Positions 50,515 to 59,695 of a DNA stretch of 64,000 bases are shown piece after piece. Each line of letters opens with the position of its first letter. The first letter of the stretch is position 1. Where the stretch lies: contig NZ_AXWQ01000014.1 in the NCBI RefSeq assembly GCF_000482745.1, forward strand, positions 1 through 64,000, given 5' to 3'. Below the pieces are notes generated by a model. The model saw only the letters and a list, made by a program, of their open reading frames with translations, searched no databases and had not been told where the DNA came from. Position numbers and translations under genes: made by a program. Origin of the DNA: Oleidesulfovibrio alaskensis DSM 16109. Its GTDB lineage: Bacteria > Desulfobacterota > Desulfovibrionia > Desulfovibrionales > Desulfovibrionaceae.

Positions 50515-51285
50515 TCATGAATGATCGTACGGCGCTCCCCAGTCGCCTTCCTGTACGCGGACGTACTTCAGGTATGCGTAAAACGCGCCGTGCGTTGCAT
50601 TTATAAAGCCTGCACGTCCGTCCAGCATGCCCCGCTGGATGACATACAGCTTGAAAAAACGGGCAAAGCCATGTGCCATACCCGCTGCTATACCACCTTT
50701 TTTGCCTTTGCGCCGCAGGTCATCGGCTCCCTGCTGGGCATAGGCGTTGATTTTTTCCAGATGCTGAAAAAAACTTTCGTACGGATAATGCAGTATATCC
50801 GCGTCGATGTTCTGTGTGGGGCCCTGCGGGTGAAAAGAATAATGGGCACCGCTTACATGTACCTGCATGAGTGCCGGACGAAACACCCGCAACAACCTGT
50901 CGGGATACCAGCCGGAGTGCTTCATGAAACGGTCGTGGTACCAGTTGCGGCGGCGCGGATAGCAGCCGGCAAGACCGGCCGGAGCGGTGCGTACGGTTTT
51001 CTGCACCGCCTGACTCAGGGCGGGGGTGCATATTTCATCCTGATCAAGGCTTACGACCCATTCCGTATCAATCTGCGCCAGGGCAAACTCGAATTGTGCC
51101 GCAGGGCCGTGCCATGGGTTTTGCAGCACATCGGCGCCGCGGTTGCGGGCTATCTCCACCGTGCTGTCTGTAGAAAATGAATCCACCACCAGCACCCGGT
51201 CGCAAAATGCGAGCGACGCCAGACATTTGTCCAGCAGACGCCCGCCGTTATATGTGAGTACCAGCCCCGTTATTCCGGATTTCAT
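50515..51285 (-). CDS. WaaE-like family 2 glycosyltransferase
   Basis: The 256-residue protein is a GT2 enzyme of the KdtX/WaaE type: GLVLTYNGGRLLDKCLASLAFCDRVLVVDSFSTDST, then WVVSLDQDEICTP (acidic metal-binding motif) and RWYHDRFMKHSG-like residues. Such enzymes add glucose or heptose to the lipopolysaccharide core. Its ATG overlaps the stop of the DegT aminotransferase gene by four bases, so the two work as a pair. It lies between tsf and pyrH. Confidence 0.87.
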   Translation of the reverse strand: MKSGITGLVLTYNGGRLLDKCLASLAFCDRVLVVDSFSTDSTVEIARNRGADVLQNPWHGPAAQFEFALAQIDTEWVVSLDQDEICTPALSQAVQKTVRTAPAGLAGCYPRRRNWYHDRFMKHSGWYPDRLLRVFRPALMQVHVSGAHYSFHPQGPTQNIDADILHYPYESFFQHLEKINAYAQQGADDLRRKGKKGGIAAGMAHGFARFFKLYVIQRGMLDGRAGFINATHGAFYAYLKYVRVQEGDWGAPYDHS

Positions 51286-52442
51286 CTGGCAGATTCCGTG
51301 CAGATGGCGCGGATGGCTTCTATGACATCGTCCACATCACCGTCTGACAGTTTGGGGGAAAGGGGCAGGCTGACAGTCTCGCGCCCGTAAGCTGTGGCCA
51401 CCGGAGTGTCTGCCGGGTCCCAGCCGAAACGGCGCCGGTAGTAGGGGTGTTCGGGAACTGCCAGATAGTGTACGCCCACGCCTATGTTGTGCGCCCTCAG
51501 CGCTTCAAGCATGGCGTCGCGTTCCACGCCGCAGCACGCGGCCGACACCCGTATGGTGTACAGGTGGTACGCATGGCGGGTATGTTCCTCGGCGTCGGCG
51601 GGCAGGCCTATGCCAAGTCCGGCCAGTCCTTCATTGTACTTCTGCCATATGCAGGCGCGGCGTTTCCAGTATTCTTCCACGCGCCGCAGCTGATGGATGC
51701 CCATGGCCGCCTGAATATCCATCATGTTGTACTTAAAGCCGTGATCAACAACCTGATAGTGCTTGTAGCCCGCATCGCTGAATCTGGCCCATGCGTCGGC
51801 GCTCATGCCGTGCAGTGCCATTATTTTGCAGCGGTCTATGGCGGCTTTGTCGTCAGAAATGATCATGCCGCCTTCGCCGGTGACGATGTTTTTGGTGGCG
51901 TAAAAGCTGAAGCAGCCTATGTGCCCTATGGTGCCGGCTTTGCGCCCTTTGTATTCGCTTTCAATGGCGTGGGCGCAGTCTTCGATGACAATCAGACCGT
52001 GTTTGCGGGCCAGCTCCATTATGGGGTCCATATCGCAGCAGCGTCCTGCGTAGTGCACCACCATGATGGCGCGGGTGCGCGGGCCGATGTGCGGGGCTAT
52101 GGTTTCGGCCGAAATATTAAGCGTGACGGGGTCTGCATCAGCCAGCACGGGAGTACCGCCGGCATGGATGATGGCATTGACCGACGCGCAGAAGGTCATG
52201 GCGGTGGTTATCACCTCGTCGCCGGGTGCAAGGTCGAGTGTAAGACAGGCAAGGTGCAGGGCTGCCGTGCACGAGTTGACGGCGGCGGCATGCGCCACGC
52301 CCTTGTATGCGGCGAAATCGCGTTCAAACTGATGCACCTTGGGACCGGTGCCGATCCATGCCTTGTGCATGGAGTCCACGACTTCGTCTATTTCGTCCTG
52401 TTCGATAAGGGGCTGTCCGAAAACCAGAAAGGACTCACGCAT
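51282..52442 (-). CDS. DegT/DnrJ/EryC1-family sugar aminotransferase
   Basis: The 386-residue PLP enzyme has VHQFERDFAAYKGVAHAAAVNSCTAALHLA, EVITTAMTFCASVNAI, VVHYAGRCCDMDPIMELA, and the PLP lysine in FSFYATKNIVTGEGGMI (about residue 183). These enzymes transaminate nucleotide-linked keto-sugars, for example in 4-amino-4-deoxyarabinose or amino-fucose synthesis. The sugar is unknown. GGAG precedes the ATG. It forms a coupled pair with the downstream GT2 gene, placed between tsf and pyrH. Confidence 0.9.
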   Translation of the reverse strand: MRESFLVFGQPLIEQDEIDEVVDSMHKAWIGTGPKVHQFERDFAAYKGVAHAAAVNSCTAALHLACLTLDLAPGDEVITTAMTFCASVNAIIHAGGTPVLADADPVTLNISAETIAPHIGPRTRAIMVVHYAGRCCDMDPIMELARKHGLIVIEDCAHAIESEYKGRKAGTIGHIGCFSFYATKNIVTGEGGMIISDDKAAIDRCKIMALHGMSADAWARFSDAGYKHYQVVDHGFKYNMMDIQAAMGIHQLRRVEEYWKRRACIWQKYNEGLAGLGIGLPADAEEHTRHAYHLYTIRVSAACCGVERDAMLEALRAHNIGVGVHYLAVPEHPYYRRRFGWDPADTPVATAYGRETVSLPLSPKLSDGDVDDVIEAIRAICTESAR

Positions 52443-52561
52443 TGTAAGCGGGCTCCGTTACGTTGGGGGTGAAAACGCCCGAAATCTGCCGCGGGGTTGA
52501 TGTTTTTTTGCCTGTTGCCACGGGGCCGCGTGCAGTCATGCGGCGCCACCGGCCGTTGCCC

Positions 52562-52590
52562 AAAAAAAGGGGGGCTGTGTGCCCCCCCTT
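52562..52590 (-). terminator. Terminator after tsf
   Basis: On the minus strand a run of G pairs with a run of C around CACACAG-type loop bases, followed by seven T residues (52568-52562). It is about 45 bases past the tsf stop and isolates rpsB-tsf from the DegT gene. Confidence 0.85.
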
Positions 52591-52632
52591 TATAACCGGG
52601 TCGTCCGTCAGGGGAAAACCCCGACTCGGCCG

Positions 52633-53229
52633 TTACGCTCCCAGCTGGAAGCGGCAGAAACGGCCGACAGTGATGTTTTCGCCCAGAGTGGCGATGGTGT
52701 CGTTCAGCAGATCGCGGATAACCTTCTTGTCATCACGGATGAAGGGCTGTTCAAGAAGGCATACTTCCTTGTAGTACTTCTTGATAGCGCCATCAACGAT
52801 CTTTTCCACGATATTTTCGGGCTTGCCTTCGGCAAGAGCCTTTTCGCGGTAGACTGCACGTTCGCGTTCGATGAGTTCTGCATCCACGCCGTTTTCGTCC
52901 ACGGCCACGGGGTTGGTGGCGGCGATCTGCATGGCCAGGTTTTTGGCCAGTTCGATGAACTGTTCGTTACGTGCCACGAAGTCGGTTTCGCATTTCAGCT
53001 CAACCATGACGCCGATTTTGCCGTTGGAGTGGATGTAGGAGCCGATCAGCCCTTCGGAGGTGGCGCGGTCGGCCTTTTTGGCGGCCTTGGAAAGACCCTT
53101 CTGGCGCAGCCAGTCAACGGCCTTTGCTTCGTCGCCGTCGCATTCCTGCAGGGCTTTCTTGCAGTCCATCATACCTGCGGCGGTTTTTTCGCGCAGTTCC
53201 TTAACCATTGCGGCAGTGATAGCAGCCAT
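52633..53229 (-). CDS. tsf: Translation elongation factor Ts
   Basis: The 198-residue protein is a short EF-Ts: ITAAMVKELREKTAAGMMDCKKALQECDGDEAKAVDWLRQKGL (UBA-like domain), then the core with GKIGVMVELKCETDFVARNEQF and EVCLLEQPFIRDD. It exchanges GDP on EF-Tu. E. coli EF-Ts is 283 residues; the shorter form lacks much of the dimerisation region, as in several other bacteria. It is 23 bases after rpsB. Confidence 0.96.
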   Translation of the reverse strand: MAAITAAMVKELREKTAAGMMDCKKALQECDGDEAKAVDWLRQKGLSKAAKKADRATSEGLIGSYIHSNGKIGVMVELKCETDFVARNEQFIELAKNLAMQIAATNPVAVDENGVDAELIERERAVYREKALAEGKPENIVEKIVDGAIKKYYKEVCLLEQPFIRDDKKVIRDLLNDTIATLGENITVGRFCRFQLGA

Positions 53230-53252
53230 ATCAAAAACTCCTGAGGGCTTCG

Positions 53253-54035
53253 TTATTCGGCGGATTCTTCGGCAGCGGGAGCAGCAGCTTCGGCTTCAGC
53301 TTCGGCAGCCTGCTTCATGGCTTCTTCAGCGTTCTCGGCTTTGGTTTCCTTGCGCATGGCCTCGCCTTCAAGACAGGCATCGGCAATGTGGCCGACAAAC
53401 AGCTTGATGGCGCGGATGGCGTCGTCGTTGCCGGGAATGACGTAGTCGATCAGGTCGGGATCGCAGTTGGTATCGGTAACGGCCACGATCGGAATACCGA
53501 GGCGGCGGCATTCCTTAACGGCGATGTCTTCGCGGTTGGGGTCGATGATGAAAGCCAGCTGCGGCAGGTTTTCCATATCTTTGATGCCGCCCAGAACCAG
53601 ATTCAGCTTGTCCATCTCACGGCGCAGGCGAAGCACTTCCTTTTTCTGGTAGCGGTTCACGGTGCCGTCTTCGAACATGACTTCGAGCTTTTTCAGGCGG
53701 TCGATGCTCTTGCGGATTGTCTGGAAGTTGGTCAGGGTGCCGCCCATCCAGCGGTTGGTCACGTAGTACTGACCGGCGCGTCCGGCTTCGGTCTGCACAG
53801 CTTCCTGAGCCTGACGCTTGGTGCCGATGAAGATAACCTTGCCGCCGCGTGCAACGGTGTCGACCACTTTGTCATGGGCCGTGCGGAACAGCTTTACGGT
53901 CTGCTGCAGGTCGATGATGTGGATGCCGTTACGGGCGCCGAAGATGTAGGTACCCATCTTGGGGTTCCAGCGGCGGGTCTGGTGACCGAAGTGAACGCCG
54001 GTTTCCAGCATTCCTTTCATAGTTACGTAAGCCAT
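53253..54035 (-). CDS. rpsB: 30S ribosomal protein S2
   Basis: The 260-residue protein is a standard S2: MAYVTMKGMLETGVHFGHQTRRWNPKM, IDLQQTVKLFRTAHD, RWMGGTLTNFQTIRKSI, LVLGGIKDMENLPQLAFIID, DTNCDPDLIDYVIPGNDDA. The C-terminus is an Ala/Glu-rich tail. The ATG at 54035 follows AGGAG. It is the first gene of the block and has a clear promoter upstream. Confidence 0.97.
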   Translation of the reverse strand: MAYVTMKGMLETGVHFGHQTRRWNPKMGTYIFGARNGIHIIDLQQTVKLFRTAHDKVVDTVARGGKVIFIGTKRQAQEAVQTEAGRAGQYYVTNRWMGGTLTNFQTIRKSIDRLKKLEVMFEDGTVNRYQKKEVLRLRREMDKLNLVLGGIKDMENLPQLAFIIDPNREDIAVKECRRLGIPIVAVTDTNCDPDLIDYVIPGNDDAIRAIKLFVGHIADACLEGEAMRKETKAENAEEAMKQAAEAEAEAAAPAAEESAE

Positions 54036-54157
54036 TGTCTTTCTCCTGGGGTTTTGTTTCTTCCACACCGGCCGTTACCCTCGACCCGTACCGTCCGCAG
54101 ACGGGGAACGGGCACCCTGGGCTGATACCGGAGTGTGCTTGATTATGAAAACAGTGC

Positions 54158-54186
54158 CCTATACGCCGTTTCAGATTCTCTTGCAA
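54158..54186 (-). promoter_or_regulatory. Promoter for rpsB-tsf
   Basis: Minus strand TTGCAA (54186-54181), 17-base spacer, TATAGG (54163-54158). This gives a leader of about 115 bases before rpsB, room for S2 feedback control, though no recognised structure was identified. Confidence 0.6.
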
Positions 54187-54387
54187 GCATAAACATGCGG
54201 CGCTTTGCCGCGACGGAAAAGCGGCGCCGGGCGGCCGGAGCGTTTCAATGTGAGTAATCATCTGTTATCCGTGAAACATTGTGGTTTTTCTGTTCCGCAT
54301 GTTGCCCGCTCGTGATATGGACAGCACTATATTGTTATGGGGCGGAGCCTGTTGTCTGTTTTCGCGTAATCTGTGCCGGAGGATATG

Positions 54388-56175
54388 ATGAAAATAGCGG
54401 TGTGCGCCACGGGTGATGCAGCCGGGGATGTGCAGGCGGTGCTTGCCATGCTGGAGGCTCAGGGGCACGGCCCTTCCAGAGTGTCCGTGCTGGAGACGGG
54501 ATCCGGCGGTGCCGCCGGTGTCAGTGCCGCCGGACAGGATGTGAGCGTGTTCCGTCATAGCGGGGGAGAATCGTTCGTCATTGTGTGCGGTGTGGCCGCG
54601 GGGCATGGATTTACGCCGCTGCAGCGGCCCGGGGACGATATACTGGCTGATGAGGAACGCATCCGTACGTGGCTGTGTTCGCTGGAAGGGGTGTTCTGCG
54701 CTGTGTGGCATCACCGCTCCTGCGGTGTATGGCTGCTGGTGTCTGATCCGCACGGGGCGTACCCGCTGTACGTGCACGATGCTGACCGGGGACTGTGTGC
54801 CGCTTCGGAAATACGTGCCGTGGCCGCTGTTCGGCCTGATGCGCGCCGTCCTGACCCTGCGGGAATGGGAGCGCTGGCTGCCGTGGGGCATATGCTGGGC
54901 GGTGCCACCCTGTTGCGCGGCGTGACCCGTTTTCCTGCTGCCTCCCTGCTGCGTCTGGATGATCACGGGCGCGGGCGGTCGCAGATCACGGGGCCTTACT
55001 GGCAGCTGCCGGCGGTGGATACCGACATCGGCGTCAAACGCAGTGCCGAGGCCGTCGCGCAGGCTCTGCATGCCGAGGCGGAATGCCTTGTCCGCCGTTT
55101 TCCTGAAGCAGCAGTGATGCTGAGCGGCGGCATTGATTCACGTCTGCAGCTGGCGCTGGCTGTGCGGCACGGCGCAGTACCCCGTGCGGTCATTGTCTCT
55201 CAGCCCGAGCACAGTGCCGGCGCCGAACGGCGTTTTGCCCGCAGGGTGGCCCGCCAGTTCGGGCTCCAACGCGAAGAGTGGAGTGTCGGGGCGGATTTTT
55301 TCAGCTCGTCCGATTATCTGGATTACATGCTGGCATCCTGCACGGGTACGCGCAGCCTGAACCTGTTTATCAGCGGGGTGTTGCGCGCCGTGCCCGTAGG
55401 CCAGCAGGGCGTGTGGGACGGTCTTTTCGCCGGCAATCTCATCGGCGGCGGGGCTGTTACCTGCACGCTGGATGAACTGAAGGACCGGCGGTGCCGTGGG
55501 CAGGACAACCCCGCATGGCTGGCCTGTTCCGCTCTTTTCCGCGGTGATTTTTTCGAGGCCATGATGGACGGCGTATATGACGCTTTTGACCGCTTCGCAC
55601 GCGAACACGGGAGCGGTGTCGACGCCGCGGCGCGTTATTACGCACTGGAGCGGATGCGGCACAGGACCGCGGTCAATCCGTACATGTGCTGCAGCGGCAG
55701 AAACATTCCTCTTTCACTGGGCAGCGGGCGGCAGTTCTGGGAGGCTGTCTTCCGTCTGCCTGCATCGCTGCGGGGCGGTTTTGCACTATACCGCGCCGTT
55801 ATAAGCAGGCATTTTCCGGAAATGGACAGGCATCCGTATCTGTGTGCCGACCAGCTGCTCAATATGGGCCGCATGGACATACAGCGCCTGCTCTGCTGGG
55901 CGGCGGACCGTCTGCCCTGGCGTCTTGCGGTGGCAGTGGGGCTGCGTTTCGAGTGGCGGCGCAGCCGTTATCTGTCCCGCGCACTGGAACTGGCGGAGTG
56001 CCTGCCCGATGACGTGGATATGGATGCTGTGCAGGCGTTGCGCCGGCGGGGGATAGTCAGCCTTGTGGATATGAACATGGCCGAGATGCTTTTGTACCGG
56101 CTGGTGCTGCACTGGATAGCGGAAGACGGGGCGCGCCCGGGCTGTTACGGCGGTGCGCAGGCGCTGCTGGACTGA
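54388..56175 (+). CDS. Asparagine-synthetase-like protein lacking the N-terminal nucleophile
   Basis: The 595-residue protein resembles AsnB. An N-terminal half like a class II glutamine amidotransferase domain (LEGVFCAVWHH, LLVSDPHGAYPLYV, CAASEIRAVAAV) is followed by the ATP pyrophosphatase domain with the PP-loop VMLSGGIDSR near residue 243. The protein starts Met-Lys-Ile, so the catalytic Cys at position 2 of working amidotransferases is missing. It may use free ammonia or another amine, or make a different amide or lactam bond (inference). I set the start at 54388 from GGAGG five bases upstream. It stands alone on the plus strand, opposite rpsB. Confidence 0.8.
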   Translation: MKIAVCATGDAAGDVQAVLAMLEAQGHGPSRVSVLETGSGGAAGVSAAGQDVSVFRHSGGESFVIVCGVAAGHGFTPLQRPGDDILADEERIRTWLCSLEGVFCAVWHHRSCGVWLLVSDPHGAYPLYVHDADRGLCAASEIRAVAAVRPDARRPDPAGMGALAAVGHMLGGATLLRGVTRFPAASLLRLDDHGRGRSQITGPYWQLPAVDTDIGVKRSAEAVAQALHAEAECLVRRFPEAAVMLSGGIDSRLQLALAVRHGAVPRAVIVSQPEHSAGAERRFARRVARQFGLQREEWSVGADFFSSSDYLDYMLASCTGTRSLNLFISGVLRAVPVGQQGVWDGLFAGNLIGGGAVTCTLDELKDRRCRGQDNPAWLACSALFRGDFFEAMMDGVYDAFDRFAREHGSGVDAAARYYALERMRHRTAVNPYMCCSGRNIPLSLGSGRQFWEAVFRLPASLRGGFALYRAVISRHFPEMDRHPYLCADQLLNMGRMDIQRLLCWAADRLPWRLAVAVGLRFEWRRSRYLSRALELAECLPDDVDMDAVQALRRRGIVSLVDMNMAEMLLYRLVLHWIAEDGARPGCYGGAQALLD

Positions 56176-56292
56176 GCGGGGGCGTCTGCTCGTTGCCGCT
56201 TGTTTGTCGGGGGCATTTACGATAGCGTATTCACGCGGCTGATTGTGCCGTGCGCCGGAGTCGGGAAAGATTCCGGTGACGTCCACGGTAAA

Positions 56293-56332
56293 GCAGACCA
56301 CGTTTTGTGAAAACTCGTGATCTGCCTTTGTT
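56293..56332 (+). terminator. Probable terminator after the asparagine-synthetase-like gene
   Basis: GCAGACCACG pairs with CGTGATCTGC except for one mismatch, and T-rich sequence (TTTGTTTTG) follows. It lies about 120 bases past the stop. Confidence 0.5.
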
Positions 56333-56380
56333 TTGTGTCTTTTTGCTTTCTCTTTTTGCTTTGTGTCTTTTGACCGGATT

Positions 56381-57136
56381 ATGGCATTGTTAAGAACTAT
56401 ATGGTTTTATAGTGTATACATAGCGGTTACCGTGGCCACCATTCCCGTGCTGCTGCTGCGCGGCAGGCTGAATCCGCGGGGCAACGGCGTGCGTAACTGT
56501 TCACTGTGGTGGATGGACATGGCGCTGCGGCTGGCGGGAATTCGGCTGCATGCCGACATGAGCGCTGTGCCTGATTCATTGCGGGGAAATCCAGTACTGT
56601 TTGTGGCCAACCATCAGAGCAACTTTGACATACCGCTTGTCATGCGCGCCGTGCGGGACTGGTATCCTGCTTTTATGGCCAAGCAGAGTCTGCTCGACAT
56701 TCCTTTTTTCGGCACATGTCTGAAAGCCGGCGGGCACATAGGTGTGCAGCGCGGCGATGCGCGCAAAGCGGTGCGCAGCATGAAAGCCGCGGTGGAAACA
56801 GCGGCGTCTGGCCGGTCGCTTATTATTTTTCCGGAAGGAACCCGCAACAGAAATCCGCAGACGCTGGGTGCTTTCCGCGCCGGCTGTGCGGTTATTGCCC
56901 AGCGTGCCGGTCTGCCCGTGGTGCCGCTGGTGCTGGAAGGTTCCGCAGACCTGCTGCCTTCGGGGCGCCTGATGCTGGGCAGCAGGCGCGATGTGAACCT
57001 GCGGGCTCTGCCCCCTGTCGACCCTGCATCCTACTCCAAGGATGAGAAGAATATTTTCAGTGATACGCTGCGCGATTCCATGGAAATCGCCTATCAGGAG
57101 ATGCGTGCATGCCGGAACACCAAGACCCTTTCTTGA
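56381..57136 (+). CDS. plsC: 1-acyl-sn-glycerol-3-phosphate acyltransferase
   Basis: The 251-residue protein has the acyltransferase motifs: NHQSNFDIPLV (NHx4D form, about residues 77-82), MAKQSLLDIPFFG, and FPEGTRNRN (about residue 150). A hydrophobic N-terminal segment attaches it to the inner membrane. It makes phosphatidic acid, the precursor for cdsA. The ATG at 56381 is preceded only by CCGGA, so the start is not certain. It overlaps the RNase J gene by 28 bases. Confidence 0.92.
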   Translation: MALLRTIWFYSVYIAVTVATIPVLLLRGRLNPRGNGVRNCSLWWMDMALRLAGIRLHADMSAVPDSLRGNPVLFVANHQSNFDIPLVMRAVRDWYPAFMAKQSLLDIPFFGTCLKAGGHIGVQRGDARKAVRSMKAAVETAASGRSLIIFPEGTRNRNPQTLGAFRAGCAVIAQRAGLPVVPLVLEGSADLLPSGRLMLGSRRDVNLRALPPVDPASYSKDEKNIFSDTLRDSMEIAYQEMRACRNTKTLS

Positions 57137-58773
57137 CGCTGACGCCGCTGGGCGGCTGCGGTGAAATAGGACTGAACTGCACACTGTGGTCAACCCCCGC
57201 GGGCAGTGTGCTTGTGGACTGCGGGCTGATGTTTCCGGACGACTACCATCTGGGCGTGGATGTGGTCATTCCCCGGCTTGAGTACATACTGGCGCAGAAA
57301 GAGCGCATGCTCGGCATTGTACTGACGCACGGGCATGAAGATCATATAGGCGCGCTGCCCTGGCTGCTTCCGTACCTTCAGGTGCCCATTTACGGGTCGC
57401 GTTTCACGCTGGCGCTGGTGGAATCCAAACTGCGCGAGCACAACCTGCTGGACAGGGTGCGCCTGGTGACGGTGGGACCGGAAAAGCCGTGTCCCATCGG
57501 CGACATGGTTTTTCATTTCTTTCCCGTGTGTCATTCCATTATCGAAGGATACGGGCTGGGGGTCGAAACTCCTGCGGGACGGGTGGTGCATACCGGCGAC
57601 TTCAAGATAGACCCCGACCCCATTGACGGGCATTTCACCGACCTAGAGGCCTTTCGCGGTTTTGCTCAGGAAGACGGAGTGGACCTGCTCCTTTCGGATT
57701 CCACCAATATCGAGCGTGAAGGCTTTTCCGTTTCCGAGCGTGAAATACAGACCACGTTCACGCGGATTTTTTCTCAGGCGAAAGGTCGTGTGATTATTAC
57801 TCTTTTTTCCAGTCATATTCAGAGAATACAACAGGTTTTCGACATCGCCGCCCGTTTCGGGCGCAAGGTTGCCGTTTCGGGCCGCAGCCTGATGCATAAC
57901 GTGGATCTGGCGCGAGAGCTCGGGTACCTGCGCATACTGGGCGGCACGTATGTGGATGCCGCCGACATAGGCGGCATGGCAGACGAAAATGTAGTGCTGC
58001 TGGTCACAGGTTCGCAGGGCGAGCCGTTTTCCGCCCTTTCGCGCATTGCCTCCGGCGAGCACAAGCTGCTGGACATCCATCCCGGCGATACCGTCATCAT
58101 GTCATCGCGGTTTATTCCCGGCAATACCCGGGCCATAACGCGGCTTATAAACAATCTGTACCGGCTGGGTGCAGAGGTGTACTACGACAAGGTGCAGGCC
58201 ATTCATGCTTCGGGGCATGCGCATCGCGAAGAGTTGCGTCTGATGCTGCAGACCGTGCGTCCGCGCCATTTTGTGCCGGTGCACGGAGAATACCGGCATC
58301 TGGTCAAGCACAGCCGTCTGGCCGTGGAGTGCGGTGTACCGCCTGAGTGTTCGCTTATCCTTGAAGACGGCGATCCGCTGACTCTTACCCGCGACGGTGT
58401 GCGCCGCGAAGCGCATATCAATGTGGAAAGCGTGCTCGTGGACGGCAAGGGTGTGGGCGATGTGGGGCAGTCTGTGCTGCGCGAACGTCATATCCTTGGC
58501 GGCGAGGGTATGGTTGTGGTAGTCATGGTTGTGGATGAAAATATATGGGAGATTCTGGTAGGCCCCGACATTGTCTCCAAGGGGTTTGTATTTGAACAGC
58601 ATTACAATCATGTGCTGGAAGATGCCAAATGCATTATTCTGGACCTGTTCGAAAATATTCCTCCCGGCGATGTGACATACCTGCAGGACAGGATACGCAG
58701 TACCCTGAGGCGTTTTTTCCGCAAGGTACTTGAACGCGATCCTGTGGTGGTGCCCATGGTCACGGTGGTCTGA
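57109..58773 (+). CDS. rnj: Ribonuclease J
   Basis: The 554-residue protein is a metallo-beta-lactamase/beta-CASP RNase: the HxHxDH zinc motif in LTHGHEDHIGALPW near residue 70, VVHTGDFKIDPDP, SDSTNIEREGFSVSE, LVTGSQGEPFSALSRIASGEH, IHASGHAHREELRLML and a C-terminal domain. It acts in rRNA maturation and mRNA decay, often with 5'-to-3' exonuclease activity. An AGGAG site precedes the ATG, which lies inside the end of plsC. Confidence 0.96.
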   Translation: MPEHQDPFLTLTPLGGCGEIGLNCTLWSTPAGSVLVDCGLMFPDDYHLGVDVVIPRLEYILAQKERMLGIVLTHGHEDHIGALPWLLPYLQVPIYGSRFTLALVESKLREHNLLDRVRLVTVGPEKPCPIGDMVFHFFPVCHSIIEGYGLGVETPAGRVVHTGDFKIDPDPIDGHFTDLEAFRGFAQEDGVDLLLSDSTNIEREGFSVSEREIQTTFTRIFSQAKGRVIITLFSSHIQRIQQVFDIAARFGRKVAVSGRSLMHNVDLARELGYLRILGGTYVDAADIGGMADENVVLLVTGSQGEPFSALSRIASGEHKLLDIHPGDTVIMSSRFIPGNTRAITRLINNLYRLGAEVYYDKVQAIHASGHAHREELRLMLQTVRPRHFVPVHGEYRHLVKHSRLAVECGVPPECSLILEDGDPLTLTRDGVRREAHINVESVLVDGKGVGDVGQSVLRERHILGGEGMVVVVMVVDENIWEILVGPDIVSKGFVFEQHYNHVLEDAKCIILDLFENIPPGDVTYLQDRIRSTLRRFFRKVLERDPVVVPMVTVV

Positions 58774-58859
58774 CCGGCAGCAGACGCGGCGGAATGCATG
58801 GGTCCGCCGCCGTGTCATGTGTTTTTCGCAATGCAGCGACCTGTGAAGGAGAAAACCTG

Positions 58860-59654
58860 ATGCGCGTGCTGAGGGTACGATATAACGGCCATTCCTTTTA
58901 CGGCAGGCTGGACGGCAATCATGTGCATTGTCTCAATCCGCAGCTGGGGCTTAACGACCCCATAGCTCTTGAGGATATTGCAGTGCTGCCTGTGGTCACT
59001 CCCTCAAAGATCGTCTGTGTGGGGATGAATTTTCGCGACCATGCGGAAGAAATAGGCTTTCCCGTGCCGGAAGAACCGGTCTTTTTTCTCAAGCCCTCCA
59101 GTGCCGTGATCGGCAGCGGACAGCCTGTGGTACTGCCTGCCGAATCGGGGCGGGTGGAGCATGAAGCGGAACTGGGGGTGGTTATCGGGCGTGCCGCACG
59201 CAATATAACTCCCGAGGATGTTCCGGCGCATGTTTTCGGCTATACCTGCGCCAACGACGTGACGGCGCGCGACCTGCAGTCCCGTGACGGTCTTTTCGGC
59301 CGGTGCAAGGGGTTTGACACATTTGCTCCCGTGGGGCCGTGGATAGAGACCGAAGTGCCCGACCTTTCTTCGCTGGGCATCAGAGCCATGGTGAATGGTG
59401 AACTGAGACAGCAGGGCAGCACCGCGGATATGCTTTTTTCGCCGCACGAGATAGTGGCGGCCGTTTCCCGCGTGATGACGCTGCTGCCCGGTGATCTGAT
59501 ACTGACGGGAACCCCCGCCGGTGTGGGACCGCTGGAAGACGGCGACGAGGTGCGCGTGGAGATTGACGGCGTAGGACTGCTCATCAACCCCGTGCTGCGG
59601 GAACCTTCCGGCAGCGGGCAGGAAGGGCCGGAGTCGGAGCCGCCTGTCCAGTGA
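58860..59654 (+). CDS. Fumarylacetoacetase-family hydrolase
   Basis: The 264-residue protein has the FAH-fold core: IVCVGMNFRDHAEEIGFPVPEEPVFFLKPSSAVIG, HEAELGVVIGRAARNITPEDV, FGYTCANDVTARDLQSRDG, GDLILTGTPAGVGPLEDGDEVRVEIDGVG. The metal-binding Glu residues of HEAELG and the Asp of ANDVTARD are present. The family includes 2-keto-4-pentenoate hydratases, acylpyruvate hydrolases and oxaloacetate decarboxylases, so substrate is open. GAAGGAG precedes the ATG at 58860. It follows RNase J by 86 bases. Confidence 0.92.
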   Translation: MRVLRVRYNGHSFYGRLDGNHVHCLNPQLGLNDPIALEDIAVLPVVTPSKIVCVGMNFRDHAEEIGFPVPEEPVFFLKPSSAVIGSGQPVVLPAESGRVEHEAELGVVIGRAARNITPEDVPAHVFGYTCANDVTARDLQSRDGLFGRCKGFDTFAPVGPWIETEVPDLSSLGIRAMVNGELRQQGSTADMLFSPHEIVAAVSRVMTLLPGDLILTGTPAGVGPLEDGDEVRVEIDGVGLLINPVLREPSGSGQEGPESEPPVQ

Positions 59655-59665
59655 CAGCAATGAAG

Positions 59666-59695
59666 GCCTTTTTGCTCCGGCGGAAGGGCTTTTTT
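59666..59695 (+). terminator. Terminator after the fumarylacetoacetase-family gene
   Basis: GCCTTTTTGC pairs with GCGGAAGGGC (three G-U pairs) around a four-base loop, followed by six T residues. Confidence 0.75.

Noticed and set aside
54100..57136. A lasso-peptide or other ribosomal natural product cluster around the AsnB-like gene
   Set aside because: No B-protein protease, no precursor peptide and no transporter are seen; neighbours are plsC and RNase J.
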